A stretch of 64,000 nucleotides of DNA, taken from G963662905 sp963676725 (lineage in GTDB: Bacteria > Bacteroidota > Bacteroidia > Bacteroidales > WRLA01). Below the pieces are notes generated by a model. That model had not been told where the DNA came from. It searched no databases and was given only the letters and a program-made list of their open reading frames with translations. The position numbers and the translations under genes are program-made. The stretch is from the NCBI GenBank assembly GCA_963676725.1, contig OY781463.1:496001-560000 (forward strand), written 5' to 3'. Below, piece by piece: positions 53,302-62,378 of the stretch (position 1 is its first letter; the number at the start of each line of letters is the position of its first letter).

Positions 53302-54372
53302 CTAAGCTTTTGGGATGCTTTTTGTACGGTGGAATAACTTATCAAGATCAGCTGTAATGGTGATATAATTGGGCGATCCATTTAAATGATATGTGGAACG
53401 GCTGTAATTAATACTGAAGGCTTTTAGTTTTAGGCCAATGCCCCAAGAAAAACCTACAGTAGAAGCATTATCAGCTACTTTTAATTCTTGTCGCCTTTGG
53501 TAGTTATAGCCTAAACGGATGCTTAAGCTTTTGATGGGAGTGAGCTCTCCACCAATAACAAAATGCCGCATCAGCTTATCGCCAAAGGAGGATATTCCGC
53601 TTTTTTCTTTTACTTCCCCTGTGATGGGGTCTTTTTCTTCTTCCAATGGATCATTATAGGTGAGATCCCACTTTTCTAAATGATTGATCATGATGAAATA
53701 TCGAAAAGGAAGGTGTTGCAGTTTTTTGGAAAGCCCCAATTGAAGTTCGAAAGGCAATGGCTCACGGTCACCGCCATTATAAGCACTTAATTGCATACCG
53801 ATATTTCTGGCAACCAAAGAAATCGTAAGATCCATTGCTTCATTATAATACGATCCGGCAACATCAACAGCAATGCCAAAAGAATTATAAGAATGCAGGG
53901 AAGAATAAATGGCTTTGAAGTTGGCGCCAATACTAAAAACAGAATCAAGGCTGCGACCCCAACCAACAGTCATTGCATATTCACCGGCAGTAAAATTGCC
54001 ATAGGTTTGTCCGCTGGCATCAGCTTCTAAAAAAGTTCCGTAATTAATATATTGCATTGTGCCAACAAAGCTTCCAATTTCTTTAAATGTACGGCCATAG
54101 GAGGCAAACCCATAATTTATATCCGAATAGAAATCCACAAAACTTAATGCCATTTGATTGTGCATCTGATTGGTAATCAGCGAAGGGTTGTTTAAGGCTG
54201 TTGCTATATCGTTGTCTTTAACGGCCAAAAAGTTGCCCCCCAAAGCTGCGACCCGTGCAGAACTGGTCAGATTCAGAAATTCATAAACATTATCCCCGCC
54301 AATTTGCGCTTTTGTAGGATTAAATATTAAAATGTTGATAATGAATAGTATGGGTAGATATGCTTTTTTCAC
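53302..54372 (-). CDS. porQ: Type IX secretion system protein PorQ
   Basis: A 356-residue outer-membrane protein. A signal peptide (1-22) is followed by GGDNVYEFLNLTSSARVAALGGNF-like sequence that identifies PorQ, LNNPSLI, and barrel strands to the end. In the T9SS attachment complex PorQ works with PorU, PorV and PorZ, none of which is in this window. It supports reading the CotH protein as T9SS cargo. Confidence 0.92.
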   Translation of the reverse strand: MKKAYLPILFIINILIFNPTKAQIGGDNVYEFLNLTSSARVAALGGNFLAVKDNDIATALNNPSLITNQMHNQMALSFVDFYSDINYGFASYGRTFKEIGSFVGTMQYINYGTFLEADASGQTYGNFTAGEYAMTVGWGRSLDSVFSIGANFKAIYSSLHSYNSFGIAVDVAGSYYNEAMDLTISLVARNIGMQLSAYNGGDREPLPFELQLGLSKKLQHLPFRYFIMINHLEKWDLTYNDPLEEEKDPITGEVKEKSGISSFGDKLMRHFVIGGELTPIKSLSIRLGYNYQRRQELKVADNASTVGFSWGIGLKLKAFSINYSRSTYHLNGSPNYITITADLDKLFHRTKSIPKA

Positions 54373-54539
54373 TTAGCTGATGTTTTATTATCGGTAAAAG
54401 TATATAAAAAATATTTTCCAAGATATCATAATTTGATCTTCCTTGGATCTTATAGGGGATAAAAATTATCGATATCAGTTTCTAAACGTATGCTTGCCCA
54501 AAATATTATAAGAACTGATTATGTTAACAACGAATTAGG

Positions 54540-54547
54540 TATTTTTG
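54540..54547 (+). promoter_or_regulatory. Candidate -7 element for rlmD
   Basis: TATTTTTG, 25 bases before the rlmD start, matches TAnnTTTG. The -33 is weak. Confidence 0.45.
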
Positions 54548-54572
54548 TAGCCATTATATCGAAAATGCTGTT

Positions 54573-55982
54573 ATGCGAAGGAAAATTAAACCATTATTAG
54601 AGAATGTTGAAATCCTTGATGCCGGTTCGCAGGGAAAAGCCGTAGCTCGGGTCGACAATAAAGTTGTTTTTGTGCCCTATGCAGTTCCCGGTGATGTCGT
54701 TGATATTCAGGTTACTAAAATGCGAAAAAGTTATAATGAAGGCAGGCTTGTGCGGATTCATAAATATTCTTCCAAACGTGTTCCGCCCAAATGCAGCCAC
54801 TTTGGCCTCTGTGGCGGATGCAAATGGCAAAATATGGATTATCAGCATCAGCTTTATTTTAAGCAAAAGCAAGTTGTTGATAACCTAGAACGGATTGGTC
54901 ATGCTAGTTTGCCTGATATAGAGCCGATTATTCCTTCGAAGCATGTTTTTTATTATCGCAATAAATTGGAGTATACCTTTGGGAATCGTCGCTGGTTTAC
55001 CGAGGAAGCCATGAAATTGCCCGAAGAAGAACGCATCAATGAAGGTCTTGGGTTTCATCTGCCCGGAATGTGGGATCGTGTTCTGGATATCGATCAATGT
55101 TATCTTCAGGAAGAACCAAGTAATAAAATTCGCCTTGCTCTACGGGATTTTGCCCTAAAGGAAGGTCTGAGCTTTTTTAATATCAGAGCGTGGAAAGGCT
55201 TGCTTAGGAATCTAGTGATCCGTACGACATCAACAGGTGATCTTATGGTTATTGTTGTTTTTGGTGATGACAATAAGGAAGAAACCGAAAAAGTCCTGTC
55301 TTTCCTTCACCAAAATTTTCCGGAAATTACTTCCTTGATCCATATCTTGAATACAAAACAAAACGATGTGTACAGCGATTTGCCTTTTCAAGTATATCAT
55401 GGCAAAGATCATATTATGGAGGAAATGGATGGACTGCGTTTTAAAATTGGGCCATTGTCGTTTTTTCAAACAAATTTGGAACAAGGAAAACTCTTGTATA
55501 GAAAAGCCCTTGAATTTGCGGAACTTCAAGGAAATGAATGCGTCTATGATCTGTACACAGGAACGGGAACCATTGCAAATTTCGTTGCGCCATATGCATC
55601 TAAAGTTGTTGGTATTGAGTATGTTGATGCAGCAATTGAGGATGCTAAGGTAAATTCTAAAATCAATAATATAGACAATACACACTTTTTTGCCGGTGAT
55701 ATGATAAAAGTGCTAACCCCGGATTTTATTCGGGAGCAGGGCCGCCCTGATGTTCTGATCACAGATCCGCCACGTGCCGGCATGCACGAAAAGGTTATTC
55801 GGCGCATACTCGATGTGTCACCGGATCGTATTGTTTATGTAAGCTGTAATCCTGCAACTCAGGCCCGCGATATTTCATTAATGCTTGATCGTTATGAGAT
55901 TCAGCGTATTCAGCCTGTTGATATGTTCCCCCACACACACCATGTGGAAAATGTGCTTTTACTGAAACGAAAGGCTTTCTAG
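54573..55982 (+). CDS. rlmD: 23S rRNA (uracil-5-)-methyltransferase, RlmD/RumA type
   Basis: A 469-residue enzyme. An N-terminal TRAM domain (about 1-65) precedes the 4Fe-4S cysteines C74, C80 and C83 (PPKCSHFGLCGGC) and a further cysteine near DIDQCY. The SAM-binding YDLYTGTGTIANFV, DPPRAGMHEKV and the nucleophile loop YVSCNPATQARD follow. It methylates a specific uracil C5 in 23S rRNA; whether the position is the RlmD one cannot be told. The last four bases overlap aroK. Confidence 0.92.
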   Translation: MRRKIKPLLENVEILDAGSQGKAVARVDNKVVFVPYAVPGDVVDIQVTKMRKSYNEGRLVRIHKYSSKRVPPKCSHFGLCGGCKWQNMDYQHQLYFKQKQVVDNLERIGHASLPDIEPIIPSKHVFYYRNKLEYTFGNRRWFTEEAMKLPEEERINEGLGFHLPGMWDRVLDIDQCYLQEEPSNKIRLALRDFALKEGLSFFNIRAWKGLLRNLVIRTTSTGDLMVIVVFGDDNKEETEKVLSFLHQNFPEITSLIHILNTKQNDVYSDLPFQVYHGKDHIMEEMDGLRFKIGPLSFFQTNLEQGKLLYRKALEFAELQGNECVYDLYTGTGTIANFVAPYASKVVGIEYVDAAIEDAKVNSKINNIDNTHFFAGDMIKVLTPDFIREQGRPDVLITDPPRAGMHEKVIRRILDVSPDRIVYVSCNPATQARDISLMLDRYEIQRIQPVDMFPHTHHVENVLLLKRKAF

Positions 55983-56500
55983 GATTTTTTTTCGTTAAGT
56001 GCTTGCCTGATTTTTTTCGCTAATGCTATGGCGCTTAGATCTTCTCCTTTTACAATAAGTGCAGCCTGACTGTAATATGGCTCACGTTGAAGCAATGCTT
56101 CTTCAATAAAATGAAGTAAGTCATTGTCGTTGAGGTTTTTTATAAGAGGTCTTGGCTTTTTTGATGAACGTAGCCTGATAAACAAACTTTTAGGGGATAA
56201 CTTTAGGTAAATGGATAAGGCATTTTGGTTGATGAATTCCATATTGTTATGGAAACAGGGAGTGCCTCCACCAAGGCTTAAAAATAGATTATCGCTTTTT
56301 AACTGTTCGTTTAGGATTTTTTGTTCCAGTTTCCTAAAAACATCTTCAGTGTATTTTGTGAAAAGCCCGCTGATGCTGATTTTATAATGCTGTTCTACTT
56401 TCTTATCCAGATCATGAAAAGGCATCTCAAGCAAACGGGCTGTTTTGCTCCCAAGTGTAGATTTTCCACTGCCCATATAACCCAGCAAAACAATATTCAT
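55979..56500 (-). CDS. aroK: Shikimate kinase
   Basis: A 173-residue kinase with Walker A GYMGSGKST (7-15), DLDKK (30-34) for shikimate, and the SLGGGTPC glycine block. It phosphorylates shikimate with ATP. Its ATG overlaps the DUF5916 stop by one base (TAATG), so it follows that gene in an operon. The 3' end overlaps rlmD by four bases. Confidence 0.95.
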   Translation of the reverse strand: MNIVLLGYMGSGKSTLGSKTARLLEMPFHDLDKKVEQHYKISISGLFTKYTEDVFRKLEQKILNEQLKSDNLFLSLGGGTPCFHNNMEFINQNALSIYLKLSPKSLFIRLRSSKKPRPLIKNLNDNDLLHFIEEALLQREPYYSQAALIVKGEDLSAIALAKKIRQALNEKKS

Positions 56501-58953
56501 TAGTCTTGTTTTTTTGATGAAAAAAGATGTTTCGCACCTTGATAATCAAGATAATAGATCAGCTTAATATTTAAAGAATTTGCCGCGGGGCTGTCCAGTA
56601 CATTTTTGAAGTTTTGAAAATAGCTTTTCACGACTTCATCCCTATAGTCGTTTACTGCATTTTTCCAACTGATGGTCATTTCGCTGCCGGGGGCAAAATA
56701 CCAGGTAAAAAATAAATCTACATTAAACAGGTTAAAGCTAAAATCCTGATTGCCGTCATAAGCAGATTCCTTCAGTAAGCCATTTTCCTGTAAGCTTAGG
56801 AATTTTGAATATTCAGCCTGCACCATATAATGCCTCAGTTTTATATTAAATGCCGCCCTATTGCTTAAAAAGAATTTGATCCTTAGGCTGTTTTCAATTT
56901 CTGTAATATTTCTTTCCCCAAAAGTAATCTCATCTTCCCAATGGTTTACATATCCAATATCGTTTTTTAGATAGTTGTATTCGGCTGATATGCTTGCTGT
57001 TAGTTTGTCGCTGAAGCGATATCTTGGACTGAGTTGCAGTTCAATAACGGATTGATTATAGCGATCGCTACGCATATATTCTATATCGAAATCCAGCACA
57101 AAGGCTTTGCGATAATCGGGAGAGAGAAACAGACTGGCTTCCCAGGATGGTGGTTTTATAAATACTTGTCCGGCTGTCCGAGCTTCAAAATAATCGTTTT
57201 GATCAATCGGATAAACCTTAAAATCGACCCCTGTTGTTAGATGGTTGATAAAGGTTGTGCGGCTGTTGAGCCCAATATCAGTGCTGACAAATTTCCGTGG
57301 TGCATATAGTGCCTCATGGTCGAGATACAGCAAGTGGTGTGCATTCAGAATAATGCCTCGAGGATTAAAAATATGATAAGACACAGCGCCATAGTGTGAA
57401 AATTCATTATTGTTATAAACAAATCCCAAATCGTTGGCGTCATAAGTGTCGCTTTCCATATTTTCTCCAAAAGCCATTCTGAAATTGCCTTTTATTTTTT
57501 CGATTTCCCAAAAATATTTAAATCCAAAATCTGGTTTTTTATGTTTTTGATATTTCTGGCTTACATTCAATTGCCCGAAAAATGCCCATGTATTATCGAA
57601 AAAAGTAATGCGCGATTGGGTTCCGGTAACATTTGCTGCATAACTATTGTCAGGAGTATATACATTGGTGTTTACCAGGCTGATATAACTATTTTTTCTT
57701 AAGGATTGATCCAAAACAGAAACATTGTAATTAGTAAATGGTTGGGTCATTATTTGCCGTTCTGAGCCACTTATCGTGTCGCGAACAGTGGCATAAGTGT
57801 TTGCTGTCATCGCATTAAAAAAGCCAATACCCAATCCGCTGTTGGTTCGCCCCGAAATTTTGGATGCATTTATCAGTTGGGTTTGTGCTGGATTGCTGCT
57901 GATTATTTCATTTGGATTGAGTTTATCTTCAACCTCATCATATCCTTCTGGTGTGTCCCCAATCCGTCGGCTGTAAAATAGTCCACAACGGTTAAATAGT
58001 TCGGTGCCTTCGGTAAAAAATTGTCGTTTTTCATCATACCTGATTTCGAAAGGAGAAAAATTATATATTTCATCATCAGATTCTACTTGGCTAAAATCGG
58101 GAACCAGGGTCATATCGAGTGTAAAACTTTCGTTGATGCCGTATTTTAAATCCATTCCGGCATTATAAGTTGCCCGCCAGTTTTCGGCTCCGGGAAGTTT
58201 TTCTGTGCCCAGGCTTGCATAAGGCATAATGGATAAACGCAAGGAAGGTTGAATATCTTTAATGCCTTTCAATATTCCGCTTTGATAAAGCCAGTCGTCT
58301 TCGGCATCATTCACATAATTCCAAGAGGAGAGTTCTCTGTATCTTCTGATTTCACGCCAAAAATTAATGCCCCACTCCTGTACCTCTTCCGATGGAAACC
58401 TTAATGCAGCGAGAGGTATAAGCATTTCTGCGGTCCATCCTTCATCGGTAATTACGGTTTTGCTTTTCCATACAGCATCCCAATCGCTGTCTTCATAATT
58501 CAAGCTGGTTTTTATATCTGCCTCAACACCATTGGCATAAACTTTAAACTCAAAACCTAGCTGTCCCTGATTATACGGGTCAATCGTAACTTTGAAATAA
58601 TCTGCATTTAAACCGTATTCATCGCGCATTCCATATTCCGTAAGTACACTGTCGGGCGAAGGATCAAACATTTTTGCAGCAATATATAAAGCTTCATTAT
58701 CATAGGCGACAAAGACTTTTGTGCTGAAGCGTTCTTTGACTCCATTATACGGATTATAAATAATAAATTGATCCGCAACTTCTGCCTTTGAATAAATGAG
58801 CTCGTTCAAAAGACCGTCAATCTTAGGAGGCGTATCCACTCTATAGGCCGTTAAGGATTTTTTGGAAGCTTCCTGAGCTTTGGCAGTAGGAGTCAGATTC
58901 GATAATATTAATATAAAAAATATGGTTATCAGAGTTTTTCGATCAATAATCAT
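56500..58953 (-). CDS. DUF5916 protein with CBM9-like N-terminus
   Basis: An 817-residue exported protein: signal peptide (1-26), then a carbohydrate-binding-module-9-like sandwich (about 35-230; GLLNELIYSKAEVADQFI and LGFEFKVYANGVEADIK), then the DUF5916 region, which is rich in alternating strands and looks like a large outer-membrane barrel. The function is unknown; the CBM suggests a glycan substrate. The macro-domain gene overlaps its start by four bases (ATGA). Confidence 0.82.
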   Translation of the reverse strand: MIIDRKTLITIFFILILSNLTPTAKAQEASKKSLTAYRVDTPPKIDGLLNELIYSKAEVADQFIIYNPYNGVKERFSTKVFVAYDNEALYIAAKMFDPSPDSVLTEYGMRDEYGLNADYFKVTIDPYNQGQLGFEFKVYANGVEADIKTSLNYEDSDWDAVWKSKTVITDEGWTAEMLIPLAALRFPSEEVQEWGINFWREIRRYRELSSWNYVNDAEDDWLYQSGILKGIKDIQPSLRLSIMPYASLGTEKLPGAENWRATYNAGMDLKYGINESFTLDMTLVPDFSQVESDDEIYNFSPFEIRYDEKRQFFTEGTELFNRCGLFYSRRIGDTPEGYDEVEDKLNPNEIISSNPAQTQLINASKISGRTNSGLGIGFFNAMTANTYATVRDTISGSERQIMTQPFTNYNVSVLDQSLRKNSYISLVNTNVYTPDNSYAANVTGTQSRITFFDNTWAFFGQLNVSQKYQKHKKPDFGFKYFWEIEKIKGNFRMAFGENMESDTYDANDLGFVYNNNEFSHYGAVSYHIFNPRGIILNAHHLLYLDHEALYAPRKFVSTDIGLNSRTTFINHLTTGVDFKVYPIDQNDYFEARTAGQVFIKPPSWEASLFLSPDYRKAFVLDFDIEYMRSDRYNQSVIELQLSPRYRFSDKLTASISAEYNYLKNDIGYVNHWEDEITFGERNITEIENSLRIKFFLSNRAAFNIKLRHYMVQAEYSKFLSLQENGLLKESAYDGNQDFSFNLFNVDLFFTWYFAPGSEMTISWKNAVNDYRDEVVKSYFQNFKNVLDSPAANSLNIKLIYYLDYQGAKHLFSSKKQD

Positions 58954-59444
58954 ATGAGGAGTTTTTCGTAGATACGGTAGTTTTCTTCATCGAAGCAAAC
59001 AAAAAGGACATCAGTCGGAGCGGGGAATGGAATGGTTTTTAACGTTTCTATTGCAATTTTTGCTGCTTTTTCTTTAGGGAAGCCGTAAATGCCTGTACTG
59101 ATATTCGGAAAAGCAATGCTACTGAGTTTATTAGCTGAAGCAAGTTTCATACATTCCTTATAGCAAGATGAAAGGAGCTCCTCTTCATGATTGCTTCCGT
59201 CCCTCCAAATCGGGCCAACCGTATGAATAATATATTTTATGGGAATATTATATGCTTTGGTGATTTTTGCCTGACCTGTTTCGCAGCCATTTAAAGTCCT
59301 GCATTCGTCTAGCAGGGCGGATCCGGCCGCTTTGTGTATCGCGCCGTCAACACCACCCCCGCCCAGAAGGCTGTTGTTGGCAGCATTAACAATTGCATCT
59401 GCTTTAACTTTCGTGATGTCGCCTTTAATCAGGGAAAAATTCAT
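58950..59444 (-). CDS. Macro-domain ADP-ribose hydrolase-like protein
   Basis: A 164-residue macro domain of the YmdB type. NAANNSLLGGGGVDGAIH (20-37) includes the ADP-ribose contacts N20, the glycine run and D33; PNISTGIYGFP forms the second loop. It removes ADP-ribose from O-acetyl groups or proteins. Start MNFSLIKGDI; an ATG eight codons earlier overlaps the NfeD gene. No DarT-like toxin is adjacent, so an antitoxin role is not supported. Confidence 0.9.
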   Translation of the reverse strand: MNFSLIKGDITKVKADAIVNAANNSLLGGGGVDGAIHKAAGSALLDECRTLNGCETGQAKITKAYNIPIKYIIHTVGPIWRDGSNHEEELLSSCYKECMKLASANKLSSIAFPNISTGIYGFPKEKAAKIAIETLKTIPFPAPTDVLFVCFDEENYRIYEKLLI

Positions 59445-59448
59445 TGGC

Positions 59449-60828
59449 TTATAATTTTTGACGCACAACTAATTGTCCGTTCTGATAGGATTTAATAGAG
59501 ACTATGTTTTCTTTTTCGATAAATCCGCTTTCGGCAACAGCATCATATAATTCCCCTTCAAACATAATTTTCCCTGCCGGACGAAGATTTGTATATGCTT
59601 TGGCCTCCTGCCCAATTATGTCTTCATACTTTTGGTATGAACTGCTGAAGCCTTCGCTTTTTTGTTGTGATGCCGTTAAGGCCAGGGTTCCAAAAATTGT
59701 GCTGCCGCTAAAAAGTTTCCTGCTCAGATAAATGGATCCTAAGAGGGATAGGAACATAGCCGTAATAACGATAAACAATGCTTTTAGCACTCCACTGAAA
59801 TCGATACTGCCATCAATAGCTTCAAAACTTTCTACCATCGCAAGGGTGAGCCCAACGGTGATAAATCCGATGCCGAGTATTCCTGCAATACCAAATCCCG
59901 GAATGGCAAAAATTTCCACAGCAACAAGGATCAGTCCAATAATAAAGAGCAATATTTCCCAATTGGCTGCTAAACCTTCAATATAAAGAGGTGCAAAATA
60001 CAAAAGGGCTGCAATAACCGCTGCTGCAGATGGGAAACCAAGTCCGGGCGACTGCAATTCAAAATAGATGCCGCCAATAATCAGCATAATTAGGATGCCG
60101 CTGATGAAAGGGTTGATCAGAAATCCGATAATATGGTCGCTGGTAGTCAGCTGTTGTTTGATGATTTTATAATTAGAAAAACCGCTTTTTCGAATGACTT
60201 CATCGAGATTGTTTGTTTGGCCTTCGCAGAAACCATGCTCGATGGCCTCTGAAGTAGTAAAAGTAAGAACCATTGATGAATCAATGACGCCTTCAACAAC
60301 AATACGTGGATCAACCATGGCTTGTGCAATTTGAGGGTCGCGGTTTTTGGCTTCTGCCGTTGCACGCATCATCGAACGCATATAGGATTGGTATTTATCG
60401 GGCATCGCTTTGCCTTCTTGGTTTACGACTGTGGCCGCGCCAATATTGGCTCCAGCTCGCATATAAATACTATCGCAGGCAATAGAAATTAGTGCGCCAG
60501 CAGATGCTGCGTTATTATCAATAAAAACAGAAACAGGAATTTTTGTATCGAGCAAGATGGTGCGAATCGAGTCCGCTGACTCAAGCATGCCCCCATAGGT
60601 ATTCATATGGATTACGATTAGGTCGGCATTGATGTCTTTTGCTTGCTGAATTGCTTTTTTTGTTTTATGCCAAATGGGTGGGGCGATTTCTTCTTTAATG
60701 TCAAAAACAACCACTTTTTTTTCCTTGTTGGCAGTGTCTGTTGTGTCTGAAGTGGATTGTGCAGCAGAGACCATTGTTAAAAGAAGGGCCAAAGAACAAA
60801 TGAATGATTTTAATAGCTTCATTATCAA
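59449..60828 (-). CDS. NfeD-family membrane protein with ClpP-like protease domain
   Basis: A 459-residue protein. A signal peptide (about 1-23) is followed by a ClpP-like serine protease (about 35-220; nucleophile S109 in NNAASAGAL, likely lysine K145 in the PDKYQS region), a membrane part (about 235-375) and a C-terminal OB-fold NfeD domain (from about 400). By homology it works with stomatin/SPFH partners in membrane quality control; none is adjacent. A second ATG lies two codons in. Confidence 0.87.
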   Translation of the reverse strand: MIMKLLKSFICSLALLLTMVSAAQSTSDTTDTANKEKKVVVFDIKEEIAPPIWHKTKKAIQQAKDINADLIVIHMNTYGGMLESADSIRTILLDTKIPVSVFIDNNAASAGALISIACDSIYMRAGANIGAATVVNQEGKAMPDKYQSYMRSMMRATAEAKNRDPQIAQAMVDPRIVVEGVIDSSMVLTFTTSEAIEHGFCEGQTNNLDEVIRKSGFSNYKIIKQQLTTSDHIIGFLINPFISGILIMLIIGGIYFELQSPGLGFPSAAAVIAALLYFAPLYIEGLAANWEILLFIIGLILVAVEIFAIPGFGIAGILGIGFITVGLTLAMVESFEAIDGSIDFSGVLKALFIVITAMFLSLLGSIYLSRKLFSGSTIFGTLALTASQQKSEGFSSSYQKYEDIIGQEAKAYTNLRPAGKIMFEGELYDAVAESGFIEKENIVSIKSYQNGQLVVRQKL

Positions 60829-60861
60829 TATTTTATATTTTTACATCCTTCTGTTATCACT

Positions 60862-61197
60862 CTATGTGCATGAATTGATGCCCACAGTTATTTGGGAATT
60901 ACTCTGTACTCGAAGAGAATAACTCCCTGCTCTCCAAAAATACAATGCTTTCTTCAAACTGCGCATATCTTTTGATATTTTATCAAAGATGTCGTTGAAT
61001 TTGATGAAATTGCTTTTAATTTTTGGATGAATTATAGGAAATATCTTTTGCCTCTCGAGCCAGATGGAAGGATAATAAATTGATTGAGCAAGATGGGCAA
61101 TAAAGTGTTCTCTAAATTCAGAATAAATTCCTGAACAGAGTTGGAATGATGTTTTTTGGAGATGAATCGAGAGAAATTGTGTTTTTATAAATTTGGG
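60862..61197 (-). other. Open 111-codon frame continuing past the DUF2061 amber stop
   Basis: In the same frame as the DUF2061 gene, directly after its TAG (61198-61200), 111 sense codons run without a stop to a TAG at 60862-60864. The only ATG in it leaves about 40 codons, so it could not be translated alone from ATG as a long protein. It could be chance in AT-rich DNA, a readthrough extension, or a remnant. The stretch 60829-61197 is otherwise without genes. Confidence 0.35.
60935..60942 (-). promoter_or_regulatory. Candidate -7 element for NfeD
   Basis: CAAAAATA reads TATTTTTG on the - strand, 106 bases before the NfeD ATG. No good -33 at 19-21. Confidence 0.3.
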
Positions 61198-61536
61198 CTA
61201 TTTATGTTTATCACGGTATAACTTCTTCCATGCCCTGCGATCCCAGAAATTTCGCGACCAGTATTTTCCCCAGCGGATATTGGTCCATAAACGCTCATGA
61301 AAATAATAAAAAATAATCTTTGCGAAGAGTTCAATAATTGTGATAAAAGACGCGGTTTGAACGACATCATTAAAGGACTTCTCAGAGTATCGTCGAAAAA
61401 TCACAAAAACAATAAGCCATGTTGTTGCCGAAGCAATAAGCCTCCAACTAATTGCCTTGGCAATACTTCTGGATGGGCTGTCCTTCACTCTTGTATCTAA
61501 ATCGGTAATGTCCGGCTTTTTGGGATTTTTTTGCAT
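61198..61536 (-). CDS. DUF2061 small membrane protein
   Basis: A 112-residue protein. The DUF2061 region (about 20-75) is recognisable by SIAKAISWRLIASATTWLIV and ITIIELFAKIIFYYFHERLW, with two membrane segments, followed by a basic tail (WSRNFWDRRAWKKLYRDKHK). Its role is unknown. It ends in an amber stop, after which the frame stays open. Confidence 0.8.
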   Translation of the reverse strand: MQKNPKKPDITDLDTRVKDSPSRSIAKAISWRLIASATTWLIVFVIFRRYSEKSFNDVVQTASFITIIELFAKIIFYYFHERLWTNIRWGKYWSRNFWDRRAWKKLYRDKHK

Positions 61537-61580
61537 TTGTGTTATTTCGTTCCTATTGCAATAATACTAAGAAAAGGTTT

Positions 61581-62378
61581 TTAAGCAAAATATTTATTGA
61601 AAATATTCATCATATTATTGTGCATGAGCGTATTACTAGCGAGAATCTCTTTGCGTTCAATAAAATTGGTAGATCCTGAAAAGTCACTGATATGCCCACC
61701 AGCTTCTTTAACGATCAGTATTCCGGCGGCAATATCCCAGATATTCAGTCCGTATTCATAAAAAGAGTCAAACCGGCCACAGGCTACATACGAAAGATCA
61801 ACGGCTGCAGAACCCAGGCGCCTGAGTCCTCTTGTACGCTTCATTAATTGACGGAAAACCTGCAAATATTTATCCAATGAACTATAATCATAATAGGGAA
61901 AGCCGGTAGCAATCAGGCTGTCGTGCATACTATCAACTTTGCTTACCTGTATCGCTTTTCCGTTTAAATAGGCGCCGCCATCTCTCCAAGCAGAAAAGCA
62001 TTCGTCTTTGTTGATTTCGTAAACGACTCCGCAAAGGGGAATGTTTTTTGTTGTCATTAATGCAACACTTACAGAATAAACCGGAACGCCATGGATAAAA
62101 TTCGTTGTGCCATCTAGTGGGTCAATTACCCAATGGTAGTTTTTGCCCGTTTTGGCAATTGTTTTTTCTTCGGTAGTAAAACCAGCTTCAGGGAGTAAAT
62201 CTTTTAGCTTCTTTACCAATAATTCTTCTGCTGAGATATCGATTCGGGTTACAAATTGATTGACATCTTTTGTGATAACATCCACAGAATTAATCTTTTC
62301 AGATTCTCCTCTGATGAATTCACCTGCTTCTTTGCAAACTAGGATAATCTTGCCGGTAAGCTCTTGTAAATTATGCAT
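61581..62378 (-). CDS. Inositol monophosphatase-family phosphatase
   Basis: A 265-residue IMPase. Metal ligands are E70/E71 (TTEEKT), D86 and D89 (IDPLDGTTNF); the second site is NIWDIAAGILIVKEAGG. It dephosphorylates inositol-1-P or related sugars; SuhB-like. I start at MHNLQELTGK; the upstream ATG would add 26 residues from the membrane-encoding lgt end. Eight bases overlap the lgt paralogue. Confidence 0.92.
   Translation of the reverse strand: MHNLQELTGKIILVCKEAGEFIRGESEKINSVDVITKDVNQFVTRIDISAEELLVKKLKDLLPEAGFTTEEKTIAKTGKNYHWVIDPLDGTTNFIHGVPVYSVSVALMTTKNIPLCGVVYEINKDECFSAWRDGGAYLNGKAIQVSKVDSMHDSLIATGFPYYDYSSLDKYLQVFRQLMKRTRGLRRLGSAAVDLSYVACGRFDSFYEYGLNIWDIAAGILIVKEAGGHISDFSGSTNFIERKEILASNTLMHNNMMNIFNKYFA

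Noticed and set aside
58950..59444. The macro-domain protein as a DarG-type antitoxin.
   Set aside because: No DarT-like ADP-ribosyltransferase gene adjoins it; the neighbours are DUF5916 and NfeD.
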